A model generated the notes under the pieces. That model was not told the DNA's origin. It ran no database searches and saw only the letters and a list, made by a program, of their open reading frames with translations. Source: Callorhinus ursinus (lineage: Eukaryota > Chordata > Mammalia > Carnivora > Otariidae). Taken from it: 64,000 bases of DNA. The stretch's first letter is position 1, and the number at the start of each line of letters is the position of its first letter. Location of the stretch: positions 6,729,012 through 6,793,011 of the forward strand of contig NW_020313044.1 of NCBI RefSeq assembly GCF_003265705.1. The letters run 5' to 3'. The translations under genes and the position numbers were made by a program. This document shows, one piece after another, positions 32,940 to 44,061 of the stretch.

Positions 32940-34273
32940 CTTAGGCATCTATTTGGAGAGTAGGTAGCACACAGATTCTTACTTGTGGGAATATAAATTG
33001 TATTTATAAGGCAATAAAGTTTGAAGGTGAGCTGGCTAATGACCTGTAACAACTCCCTTGATCACTGGCATTACCTCCATTAGACGCAGAAACAAATATC
33101 TTTTCAAGAAAATACAAATGATCCTGAAAAACTAGAGAAGATTCCATTATTCCATCAGCTATCCATCACAGTCCTAATGATAAAAACGGGACAGTCCATT
33201 TCCTCATGGATGCCATCATTTGGGAAATACAGAGAATTCTACTAGAGTTTCTTCTCTGGTTCTAACTAACCGTAACCTTCTCTCTTTTGTTTGGTGATGG
33301 AAACTTCGTAGTTCTCCCTTTGAGGTATGAGAGAGTTTGCAGTGGTTTTTGGGAACTGCAACCCCAAATTCCTGCTTTGCTCTGCTTTGACAAGATGGGT
33401 AATACTAGCCTCCTATTTATTACTTTTCGCTTGACCCAAATTCTCTGTATTTTATAGTGGTTTTAGGCTTTTGATGTGTTTTTGGAAATATTTTTTTTTC
33501 AAACATGAGTCTGAAATACCAACTTCTGAGGTATGGCATAATCAAAACTGTCCCTGTTTGCTCGATTCTACCATGACTGAAAGGCATGTAGTTCAAGACT
33601 CTTGGGAAATGAGAGTCAAACACTAAGTTTCTGAGCAGCTTTGCCCAAATGACAGCCTCTCAGGCCTTCTGTTTCTCTTATAAGATGAGGATCTATTATC
33701 TGCTTCTTCTGCATATCTATCAGGGAAGGTTTCTAAATGTTCCATGTTCCTGGGCACCAAGCACAGCAACCAGAAGCTGGTGATTCTATATATGTCACCA
33801 AGCAGTTAGCGAACTCTGCTGGAATTAAACATTCTCTTTAGTTTAGGTTCCATGGCATTGATGTTTGTGTAAAAACTGCCAGGAAGTTAATAATGTGGTG
33901 AGGAATTGAAATTCACCTTGGAGGCTGTGCTAATTTAGATTTAAGAAGTACTTGATCAAAAACATTGCTATTCTTTTTTACTGTCACGCCATTTATGGGA
34001 TAGCTACTAGGCAAGAGCCACAACTTACTATTAATGAATAATTAACACGCTCCTTAATAACCCCAAACCTCCCCTTCCTCTCCTCCCGTGAGCTGTCAGT
34101 GGGTTCTCACCTTATGCTCTGTTTAATAACATCCCTCCTCACTTTCTCACCCCATTATCAAAGCAAGAAGGAATAAAGGACAGTGGTTTGGACACAGCTA
34201 TCTCACTGAGAGGTTAAGAATTAGGCCAGAGTCATACATGTTGGACACTAACTGGAGAGGTCAGGAGGTTGCT
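32940..34273. other. No gene or assignable repeat
   Basis: Unique-looking. 33840-34060 has A/T homeodomain-like cores ('ttaatgaataattaacacgc') without repeat similarity. It could be regulatory, but that is a guess. Confidence 0.35.
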
Positions 34274-34316
34274 CATTCATTCATTCACTCATTCATTTGT
34301 TCATTTGTTCAATCAC
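34274..34316 (+). repeat. (TCAT)n / (TTTG)n short array
   Basis: 'cattcattcattcactcatt' then 'catttgttcatttgttcaat'. Confidence 0.8.
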
Positions 34317-34337
34317 TTCAATGTAGAAATCATTATC

Positions 34338-34545
34338 CTAGAGTCAGAATGTCTCAGTTTCTGTGCAAGTTCTAAGTGGGTAAATTTGGGAAATTTATTT
34401 AGCCCCATTTGTGCTTTAGTTTCCTTATCTATGAAAAGCAAATAATAGTATTAACCTATCTGATAGGATTTTTGTAAGGATTCAATTGGAAAATATTTAC
34501 ACATTGCCATCTATAGAGTAAGCCTCCAGTAAAAGGTAGCTGTTC
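34338..34545 (+). repeat. MIR (sense)
   Basis: 'agagtcagaatgtctcagtt' head, 'gtgctttagtttccttatct', 'tatctgataggatttttgta', 'agtaagcctccagtaaaagg' follow sense MIR. Confidence 0.75.
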
Positions 34546-34549
34546 ACCC

Positions 34550-35060
34550 ATTTATTTATGAATTCATTTGGCAGCAGTTTATTAATTGCCCATTTGGCCA
34601 GACACTGTGCCACATGCTGAGGGATACATAAATAAATAGAACGCAGTGTTTTCTTTAGGAGTTCATAAGTTGGAGAGGGGTGGAGCTGCAGATTCCATAA
34701 GCAGTTAATTACAGCATAACAGCAGATGCTCTAGCCTGCAGCTACAGCTTTGGTAGGTTATGAGGTACTATGAGTTTAGGGACCGAGGGGCCTAACTCAG
34801 ATGACAGAGGAGGCAACATCTGTGTCCAAACCTGAAGGGTGAAGGGGTATTACTGGAACTGGATAGACCAGGTGGGAATAGCAGCCAAAGAACCATGTTT
34901 AAAGGTGTGGCAATGGGAGAAGTTCTGTGTTATTGTAACAACTAGATCAAGAGGTCTGGGTGGGGAATAGTAAGAACAAGAAGACAAAGTTTGGAAGGAC
35001 CAGGTCATGAAAATCTCTTCCAGGGCCTTTGAGGGCTCTTGGCGCAGAATACAGAGTCTG
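34550..35060 (-). repeat. L2-like old LINE (antisense)
   Basis: 'ttggccagacactgtgccac', 'atgctgagggatacataaat', 'ttaggagttcataagttgga', 'aagaaccatgtttaaaggtg' and 'gaaggaccaggtcatgaaaa' follow the antisense L2-like pattern. Confidence 0.5.
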
Positions 35061-35699
35061 TGAAGATGTCTAAGAAGGAGGCAGTGACTTTATTTATTCA
35101 TTTATTTTTGCCTCTGAGGAGGCGAGTCTGGTGAGCACCATTTATAGTTGATCAACCAGCTAGAAGGGTCTTACTTTAGTTTGGGGAAGAAATGAAGAAA
35201 TAATCAGGTAACCTGATCTAAATTGACTAATAATAATGGAAATGGAGGGCAAGGAGTAGATTCAAGAGAAACTGAGGGGATAGAATGGGAGGATTTGGTG
35301 AATGATGTGTGATAGAGAGGATTAAAAACAGTGTGGACACTCTGGCTTAGGCAGCTGGGTAGGTGGTGGTGTCACGGACCAACATACGGAAAAACAGGAT
35401 AGAACTGGGTGGGCTAGGGAGAAAATGGAGGCTCCTATATTAAATTCTTTGGCACTCCTGACTTCAGTTTGCCGTCATTTCTCCCATGAATCAGACTGGT
35501 GGTGCTTTTGGTAGTGACATGATAGAAACAGAAGGACCTTGACATGTGGGGTGCTGGAAGAGTCCAACACAGGGCTGGCAAGTACATTAGTCCTGAAAAA
35601 TCATGGGTTAAGTTAAATCTTTTTTGGGCAAATAAAACCTGGCTTTTGTCCAAGATAGGAAAATCGACATGCATTTTCAGATCATTAAAATAATAAATG
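35061..35699. other. No gene or assignable repeat
   Basis: A 94-codon antisense frame at 35435-35719 has no support. The sequence may still be part of the old L2-like element up to about 35330. Confidence 0.35.
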
Positions 35700-36080
35700 T
35701 TTATTTTAAAAAGAAACATAGGCCAGTATAGAATTGAAAAAAAAGGAAGGTCATCCTATACTCCTACCATCTAGAGATAAACATGCTGGCCAATTTGGTG
35801 CATATCCTTCTAAGCTTTTTGAGACATATACTTGATTCTTGTATGTATGCTGTTGCCATGGTGTATCATCTCCATCACAGCATGGAGGTCAACATTTGTA
35901 GGTATTTCTCATTCTTTTTAACAGAATGCTTGAAATCCCATTATGTAAGCATCTTTAGGAAGTATTTGTAGATATGGAGCTGCTGGCTCAGGCATTTACA
36001 GATGGCAAATCATATCTTCCTGTTTGATTTATATGTGATAATTGGTAAAATACGATTGGTTATAACACCCATGTGATTAC
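35700..36080 (+). repeat. L1M-type old LINE remnant
   Basis: 'ctcctaccatctagagataa', 'ttggtgcatatccttctaag', 'gcatctttaggaagtatttg' resemble an old L1 region ('cccacctctcagagataatc ... tttggtgtatatccttcc'). Confidence 0.5.
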
Positions 36081-36104
36081 ATTGGTAATTAGGAGGATAC
36101 ATGT

Positions 36105-36487
36105 ATGAGTTTTATATTGCTGCTGTAACAAATTATCAAATGCTCAGTGGTTTAAAATGGCACAAATTTATTCTCTTGCAGTTCTCTAGGTCGTAAGTCC
36201 GAAATGAGTCTTAAGGAGCTAAAATCAAGGTGTCAGCAGGGCTGGTTCCTTCTGGAGGCTGTGGGGGAAAATCTGTATCTTGCCTCTTACAGCTTCTAGA
36301 GGCTTCTGGCGGCCTCTGGCTCCTGGCTGTCTCATTCCAGAGGACATTTCAGTTATTAAATCACATTCTCCCTCCTGATTCCTTCTTATGTGGATCTTTA
36401 GTATTACATTTGGGGCCCAGGTGGATAATCCAGGAGAATCTCCCCAACTCAAGATCTTTAACTTAATCCCATCTGCAAAGTCCCTTT
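36105..36487 (-). mobile_element. MLT1-like solo LTR (antisense)
   Basis: 'attgctgctgtaacaaatta', 'agtggtttaaaatggcacaa', 'taaaatcaaggtgtcagcag', 'tggataatccaggagaatct', 'cccatctgcaaagtcccttt' are the reverse complement of an MLT1-type LTR in order, close to full length. No adjoining viral genes. Confidence 0.85.
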
Positions 36488-39400
36488 CAAAAATGAAATG
36501 CTGGGATTCCAGTAAGAAATGATTGAGATCGGAAGCATTGTGTAAAATCAGGACCTGAAGCTTTGAAAGGGATGGCAATGAATGATGCCCGATGCATTCT
36601 TCTAGTTTCTCTGGGACATGGGAGAGATTATGAAATAACTTTGACCTCTGAAGACATTAAAATCCAGCATTCTGGGGGGAAGGTGAGGATGAGATGGATA
36701 GCAAGGTTCATATTTGAAATGATAGAAAAATTCACAAGATAAAATAGTACCTGCTAGATGTTGTGGTGCAGACTAGATGGAAGGCAGAAGGGAAAATAAT
36801 TCAAATATCTTTATAGATTCAAATTCTTTTGCTAGAATGAGATTCCACACAAGAACCTTTAGTTTTTCATTTCCTTGCTAATGGAACTGGAGTTTGCCCA
36901 TGTGTGGTAGAAAGGAAAGCAAGGAGGTATTGGGTGATAACTTCTTTGACTCTTATTTCTTTCAGTGGCCTGCAGCCAGTCTTGTGGTCTCCATGCTCTC
37001 CCAAGAAAAAAAATAGCTTTTTTTTTTTTTTTTTCTGATAAAGTTCTACTCAGCTAATGTGAATGATACGTCTGTAGCCCTCATTACCACAATCTCTTTT
37101 CCATGCTGCACTTTCCACTGGGGACAGGTTTATTTTTACTCTGCTTTCTTAGCTTCTACCCAATTAAACAAAACAAAAAAAACTTGTGAAACCTCCTTCT
37201 CAAGGGTTTTCACTTCGGGACTGCTCTGTCTCCTGCTCCACACTGATTTCTATGTCATTCCCCAGCAATAATGCATCCATTGCAATGCCTCTTAGATCAG
37301 TTGTGAAGCAAACTTCAGTGCATTGCAGCTTTGTTCCTGGTGAGAGCATTGACAACATCCAGATGGGCCAGCTATGACCTTCTTAGGGAAGGATTTCATT
37401 CAGAATCTCTTTTTCCACTGCCTGAAATCTCATTTCTTCTGTTCATGGTATTCTTTGCCTAGCACTTCAGGGAAAGAGATATCAGAGAAAAGAGTGCCAA
37501 AGCTCTTGGTTAGGATCCTAAAATGGTTAGAATAGCACACGATCTCTGGCAAGTATCTTACCTTCTTGAGATCTACGGCAGTCGGTTCACAGTCTCTTCC
37601 AAAGTATTGTTCCTTTTTCTTTTCATTACAATAGCATTTCAGCTGAATCACCGGAGCCTACAGTTGCATATTTCTCTGTGGAGAAGTGTGGAAACGTGAC
37701 CTAATTCTCACCTGTGAAATGTAAGCACATGTGACAGAAAGTGATTTGCTTAAAAGCAAAATGCTTGACCTGGACTTCCCGTCTTTCTCTCTTCCCCTGC
37801 TCAGGGACATGGATGTGACAATGCCATGCTAGTCTGCAGAAGAGGCCAACTTCCTAGGTGATGGTGGAACCACCACACAGGTGGAGCCTGGGTACCAGAA
37901 AGGCTTATGAAGTAGAACTACCCCAGCTCTTGTGTGAGAGAAAGAAAGTTCTTATTTCACCAGTTGTATGTGCTTGTCTTTTTGTTACCAAGAACTTTGT
38001 CTTAATGTTCCCATCTGAAAATGGAGAAGTGGAGCCCCAAGATGTGCTTTCTAAGCCCAATATTAGATGCCTGCCACAAGAAGCCTTTTTTCTTAGCTAA
38101 ACCTTCTTCATTCTGACTTATTTCTACTTTCTTTACTCCTCTCGTTATAAATTCTTTGGGACATCTGGATCCCAGTACTCTTCTTTTCCTTATGATTTAG
38201 CTTCTTGCTGATTCATGTTTCCAATAGCATTCATTTTATACTGTGTGGATAGAAGGCACAGTCTTTATCAGAAAGAAATATATTGGATCCATGTGTAATG
38301 ATATGGATAAAATGTTATAATTTTGGTAGTTAGTGTAGTGATTCCTGTATAGTAAGAGCTGGGCCTTGCTGAGAAAATGTTTTGATAAGACCTCCTTTAG
38401 GGAGAAATGAGCCCCTGGGATCCAGGCGTGAGGTTAGCACCCAGGTGTCATTCAGAAGAAGAATGCTATGCTATGCAATAAATGAGTGAGAGCAAGAAGG
38501 AGAGGGTTCTGGTTTGCACAAGGAAAGAACAGGGGAGGATGAGTTAAGGACCCTGATGTACAGAGTAGCCAGGGATTCTTGAGAGAAGGGTCATGTATCA
38601 GTCGATACCTTTCCAAATGAAATGTATTCTACAGTAGGATATGAATCCTTCCTGTGAGGGCTACTTTTTCAGTTAAAAATGTCCTGCAATATTAATATTC
38701 TTGGTCTGTTTGGTTTTCTGCTAGAAGCCTATAAGGATGGTGATATGGTGAAGTCTGTAAACTAGGAAGGACCATCTCACCGGGCAAGTATCTGTTTTGT
38801 TAGTTGTCACTAACAAAATAAAGATGAGCAGTGCAGTGTAACCATACTGCTGGGCTCCTTGTGCATCCCTAATTAAGCAGTCCTTCTGTTAGCCCATTGA
38901 GCTCACAGAGTAAATCCAGCAGAATATCCTTTGTTGGATGCCTCGGTGCATCCATATACCTGCCTATTCAGATTTGGGACAATATCAGATGTGGTGGTGG
39001 AGTTTGGGGAATGGTTTTTCTTCTTACCCAACTCACTTCCTCCCCTGCTGCTCCTATATGCCTGTAATCTTAGCTCTCCTGTTTTGGCCATCCTTCAAAG
39101 AGCCTTTCTCTGTTCATGAGAAACATCCACTATTGAACTTATTTTCCTTTTTATTTTCTCCTGGAGTTCCTTAGTCATCTTAACTCAAACATCCTCCAGT
39201 TAAGTGTTTATGGAGATCCTGGATATAACAGATATGAGTGAAGTGGCTGGGTGTCAGACTGTAAGGAGTGGTGAAGACTGTGGCAGCCTTTTGAATTTAT
39301 GTCCTGGCTAAAGCTGATACTAAACTGGAGCTGATGGCTACCAGGCAGGAAATTCGGCTACTATAACCACTCTGATTTTCAACAGAATGTGCAAATCAGG

Positions 39401-40501
39401 AACTTTATGTGGAATTTACTAATTCTATTGCAAAAGTAAAAAACAAAAATCTCTGGGGCCAGAGTCAGTCCATAGTTCATCGCTTTATGACCCTTGGTTT
39501 AACCCTCTTATCTCTAAACTTACCTAACCTGCAGGTTTTGCAGGTTGAAGAAGGGAGGGGAGAAGCCCTCCCTAAGTTTAGGCCTCTAGCAAGATTATCT
39601 AAAAATCAGTCAACTCTTTCATAGTGCTAAGAAAACATCCCGCTGATAAGTCTTCTGCAGGCTACTGTGCTAAAAGTGTCATGTAGGGTTCACTAAGTCC
39701 CCAGATTCAGAAATGAGTAGGGACATGAGAAAGAGAACAATATTAACAGAACCTTCCATCCCTCCACAGCTGGTAAATCTCTTTCTACAATGCCAGGATT
39801 CTGTACAGTTAACTGAGTTATTTTCTCTCCCATGTCTTTTTTTACAGACTTTGTTTTCATTACCTCATTGCACTGTAACTAGGGGAAGTGTGTGTATGTG
39901 TCTCCTCTTGCCTACACACATATCATCATATAAAATCTGTTGGGGGGGGCGTTAATCTTGAAAAAAAATTAAAAAAAAAACACGCAGTATCTATCCAGAT
40001 TTCCATGCATTGTTGGAGAGTTTTAAGGATGTTTTCATGAATTTCAAAGGATATGGCCTTCCCTCCTTCTTTGTTTTCTCTCTTCTTCCCCAGGGCAAGG
40101 AACACCACTAGCCACGGGGCTTTAGAGAGGAGGTGTGTTTAGAGCTGTAAGAAAAATCCATAGTGAAAAGCAATAGAAGAACTTATAGCTAAGGAATTCT
40201 AGACATGGGAGTGAAATAAGACTGATGTGTATATGGATAAATCAATATATAGTCAAATAAAAGATATACCAAATCTACTTCCTTTCTTTGTCAGGTTATT
40301 AATAAGTGGTTTATATGATTTAAATCTTTTTTTTTAATTTCTCAGGTACCATGTGTTAGCCATTATAAACTCCTGTTCTACTGAAAGCTTGTAGCTAGCT
40401 TGTAACGGAGTGGTTTTCATTTTTGTAATCAAGTTAGAGAAATAATTACTTAGTTTCAGATGTGTACAGATATGCTAAAGCCAATCTGTACTATTTTTTC
40501 C
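36488..40501. other. 4-kb block with no recognised interspersed repeat
   Basis: Apart from a T17 run (37018-37034), a G8 run (39942-39949), A-runs near 39961-39980 and a small hairpin, I recognise no transposon here. That is unusual next to its surroundings. All frames are short. A weak antisense exon-like segment is at 37562-37657. Confidence 0.4.
38795..38818. repeat. Perfect 10-bp inverted repeat, 4-nt loop
   Basis: Arms ttttgttagt and actaacaaaa flank the loop tgtc. No following T-run and no known RNA gene context. Confidence 0.85.
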
Positions 40502-40514
40502 TTTGTTTTTTTAA

Positions 40515-40683
40515 TTTTCTTTAAAGTTTTTATTGTTATGTTAATCACCATACATTACATCATTAGTTTTTGATGTAGTGTTCCATGATTCATTGTTTGT
40601 GCATAACACCCAGTGCTCCACGCAGAACGTGCCCTCCTTAATACCCATCACCAGGCTAACCCATCCCCCCACCCCCTCCTTTA
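40515..40683 (-). mobile_element. L1 3' end (antisense), 5'-truncated, with probable TSD
   Basis: Reverse complement of the young L1 end: 'gttatgttaatcaccataca', 'ttccatgattcattgtttgt', 'aacacccagtgctccacgca', 'acccatcaccaggctaaccc'. TSD tttgtttttttaa at 40502-40514 and 40684-40696. It is low in complexity, but both copies abut the expected ends. The element stops inside the G-rich tract (C-rich here). Confidence 0.88.
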
Positions 40684-40696
40684 TTTGTTTTTTTAA

Positions 40697-42043
40697 CAGC
40701 TTTGGAATCCAGCTTTATTGACTGTATCCTCTCTTATGTCTTTCTTACTTTAATGTGTAATTTAAATAAATGTTTTAAGTGCATTAAAATCATTTCACAC
40801 GTGTCATTGCTGGCGGATTAACTTCATTAAGGTTTAGCTCTGGTCAGGGCAGCAGAACAGACCTGTGTTTTTAAATTATTCAAGTAAATAGCTAATGACC
40901 AGACACAGATTGAGCTGGACCAGTGTATTATTTGGCCTATTCTCTCCACTTCAGTGCATATAGACACATGACTGCTTTGTCTTAGATGACTTTTTACATG
41001 CATCGATCTTCCACTAACATTCATCACAGGAGAAAATGCAAGCGTCCATGAAATGGGAATTTGCTATATTAATTGCAGGCTTTCTCTTAGGTGCTTGGCT
41101 TCAGAGTGAATATTTATTTACTACCCAGGGAGAGAGTGATATGTACTTTGGGTATTGCCAGAAGAGCTTTCTGCCCTCAATATATTTTGTGCTTAAAAGT
41201 AGATTCAGTTTATCCTAAAGTCCTCCAGACAGGTATACATCCCCTTAGGCGTCCCACTTTTATGACAGCTCTGTGGCCACACTCCTCAGTTGTTTCCACT
41301 GATGACAAGGAAGTCATGGGGAGGAAGCTCTGTCATTATTTAGGCTGTGTTTATGTACTGGGTTCGATTTTGGATGAAAATTAGGGGATTGGTAGATAAA
41401 GAGATCCTTCATGTCCTGGAAGAAGAGGGACTTACCTGAGATGGAAGTAGAATTATGCTAAGATAAATCTAAGTGTTCTGTAGTAAACTTTGTGACCATG
41501 AGGGCCATGAAAAGACAGAGTGTGTTCTTGAGGGAGGCTTTGGAAGATTCCTTTGGAGGATATCTATAAAGAGATCATCCTGATAGATTAGGGATAAGGA
41601 GTTCATTAGGGGAATTTGAGGACATCCCACAGTCCTGAATATAGTTATTTTATTTTCAAAGATAAAACTGTTGACAGTTTTTCAGGTAGATTCTTTGTAC
41701 AGGTATGACAGAAAATATCAATATGGGACTGTTCATTCTTCCTTTTAAAGTTCCCCAAAGATAACCCCTACAAAATGCACCAAATAAGAGTATCCCTGCT
41801 GTTCCGCCTGTGGTTAGTGTCTAATACTGAGAATTTTAGCTTGTGTGAATCAGAAGTTGTAGCTTCAGATCCTCATCACTCCTTTCAGAAATATGCCAAG
41901 GAAATTGTATTCAAATCAAACAAAATGTAGATAAAAGAATAAACCAGTCATCAAAGTGTTTCCAACACTGATAAGCACTATATCATAGAACTTGTCTGTA
42001 TATTTAATTTTTTCCCATTTTCCTCACGTATACATTTTATGCT
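40697..42043. other. No gene or assignable repeat
   Basis: Nothing supported. Confidence 0.4.
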
Positions 42044-42130
42044 CCAGCAATGTGCCAGTTTCATGCATGCATTCATTTGCAAGTGTGGCCAGCAATGTGC
42101 CAGTTTCATGCATGCATTCATTTGCAAGTG
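42044..42130 (+). repeat. 45-bp tandem duplication, second copy 42 bp
   Basis: Unit 1 is 42044-42088 and unit 2 is 42089-42130. Both run from ccagcaatgtgccagtttca to tcatttgcaagtg with no mismatch over 42 bp. Identity suggests a recent event or array homogenisation. Confidence 0.95.
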
Positions 42131-42457
42131 CAATTCCCTCTTCCTAGAATGCCATTCACGGTAATAGAGAATTCACCTTTAGAAGCCTGCTCAGATGTCA
42201 GCAACTCTGGGAAGCCTTCCTGGGTCCACACCCCTTTCCTCTGACATCATACTTAGGCTCCTCTTACTGAGCTTACTATATTTAGTTGCTCGATAAACAT
42301 GCATTGAATGGATGAATATTGAATAGATTTATAGCCTTTCTCCCATATTAGACTACATGCTCCAAGAAAACAAAATTTATTTTGTTCATGTTCACATATC
42401 CAGAGCTAGCACCATGCCCAACATACAGTAGATGCACAATAGCCAAATGCTAAATGA
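42131..42457 (+). repeat. L2 (sense) 3' region
   Basis: 'ttcctagaatgccattcacg', 'gcctgctcagatgtcagcaa', 'gaagccttcctgggtccaca', 'gactacatgctccaagaaaa', 'agcaccatgcccaacataca' and a GAATGAAT end follow sense L2. A second end-like segment ('cattgaatggatgaatattg') near 42300 may mean two L2 pieces. Confidence 0.7.
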
Positions 42458-42477
42458 AAGAATGAATATTTATTCTT

Positions 42478-42672
42478 TTATTTTTTAGATTTTTATTTAT
42501 TTACTTGACAGAGAGACACAGCGTGAGAGGGAACACAAGCAGGGGGAGTGGGAGAGGGAGAAGCAGGCTTCCCGCTGAGCAGGGAGCCCGATGCGGGGCT
42601 CAATTCCAGGACCCTGGGATCATGACCTGAGCTGAATGCAGACGCTTCATGACTGAGCTGCCCAGGCACCCC
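42478..42672 (-). mobile_element. Can-SINE (antisense) with 20-bp TSD
   Basis: 'agatttttatttatttactt', GA tract, 'cttcccgctgagcagggagc', 'ggaccctgggatcatgacct', 'gagctgcccaggcacccc'. Perfect 20-bp TSD aagaatgaatatttattctt at 42458-42477 and 42673-42692. It inserted at the end of the preceding L2. Confidence 0.97.
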
Positions 42673-42692
42673 AAGAATGAATATTTATTCTT

Positions 42693-43600
42693 AAGGAGAC
42701 AAAGTCTTTATTCAAATTATCTCTGTATCCACTGCAAGACCATGGATGTTTATGTCTTTGACTTGAGAATTTACTCATGTTGTATTTTGGAGGTGCACTG
42801 AGTCATTCAGGTTGTGGGTCAAGAAAATAAGATTGACAATGGTCAACATTAAATTCGACATTGCTTTGTCCCACTTGTGCACATCTTGCATATTATTCCA
42901 TACATCATTTTCTTTCTGTTCCAAGCCCTGAGAATTCTCTGGTAGGGAGCACCAGGTTGTTCTGACTGTACTCTGATAAAATAGCTTTGGCAGGTACCCT
43001 CATCCTTCCTTATTGTTACCTCTGCAGAGAAGCAGAAGCCTTCAAATTCACTTTCCACGGATGAATGGGGCTGTTTCACCTTCCCTGGTGTCATACAGAT
43101 GAGTTTGAAAAAAGCAGAAGAGACCACAGTTGACTAGAGCCTGGGGACTCTCTTAGGTGATAGAAGAGAATTTAGAAAATTGTCCACCTTGGCTGTAAAC
43201 CGCATTTGCTGGGCGAGTTGAGGAATTAAATGGTCATCATCCATCCTGTGTTGCTGATATTTCTCTGCAGTCGGAGCTACTGTCTTGACCTTTCTTCTCA
43301 CATCTTGTTAAGTTATTCACTCCTCAGGTCAGCTTCTTTTATTTGAAATATTCAGATCTAACTTTTTTTCATGGGATAGAGTCCTTGTTTTCTCCATAGC
43401 ATTTTCTCATGCCACTGAACTGCATCATGTGTTAATAAGCTTTTTACTGTGCTAAATTGCTTTGTTTCTGTAGCTGATTTGAAGGCAAAAAGGCCCTAGA
43501 GGGTGAAGGGGGAAAAAAAAGAAACATTCTAAAGTAATTAGAATGATTACAGCAGCTGAAAACATTGCTTTCCTAAAACTGCAGTATTTTCTCAGGGGAG
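42693..43600. other. No gene or assignable repeat
   Basis: 43380-43600 looks single-copy with A/T motifs ('aaagtaattagaatgattac'). No support for a gene. Confidence 0.35.
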
Positions 43601-43643
43601 GTTTGTGTGTGTGTGTTTTGTTGTTGTTGTTGTTGTTTTTTTT
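43601..43643 (+). repeat. (TG)n-(TTG)n-(T)n compound microsatellite
   Basis: GT units followed by five or six TTG units and a T-run. Confidence 0.9.
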
Positions 43644-44040
43644 ACTTTACAATAGCCCATGAGGTTCCCGATTTGGTGTTTGCAAAGTAAATGGTGACTG
43701 ATAGCTTTTCATTGCAGAGTTGAATTAGAGTCATACATTAGAAATTTTCAAAGGCATTATCATGCTAGGGTTATCTTGCTCATCCTGTATTTGGTACCAG
43801 TTATGTCATCTGCCTTTAAGACCATCTGAGACTGACGCTTAGCAACAATCATGTTGGGCTTGAAACACTGGGTTAAAAACCAATATTATAAATATGTAAA
43901 AATCTATTCATTAAAAATGGTGAATTGTAGACATCTCTTTGATCAGAAAAACCAAAATAGTAAACGTGGCAGCTATTAATTGACATTTATGAAACAATGA
44001 TTTCCCCTGGATTTAGTCCTTCTGCAGTGGAAAGATAGCA
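43644..44040. other. No gene or assignable repeat
   Basis: Nothing recognised. Confidence 0.4.
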
Positions 44041-44042
44041 TC

Positions 44043-44061
44043 CCCCCCCCCCCCGCCCCCG
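44043..44061 (+). repeat. Poly-C tract, one G interruption
   Basis: About 13 C's, G, then 5 C's. Likely length-variable and hard to sequence. Confidence 0.85.
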
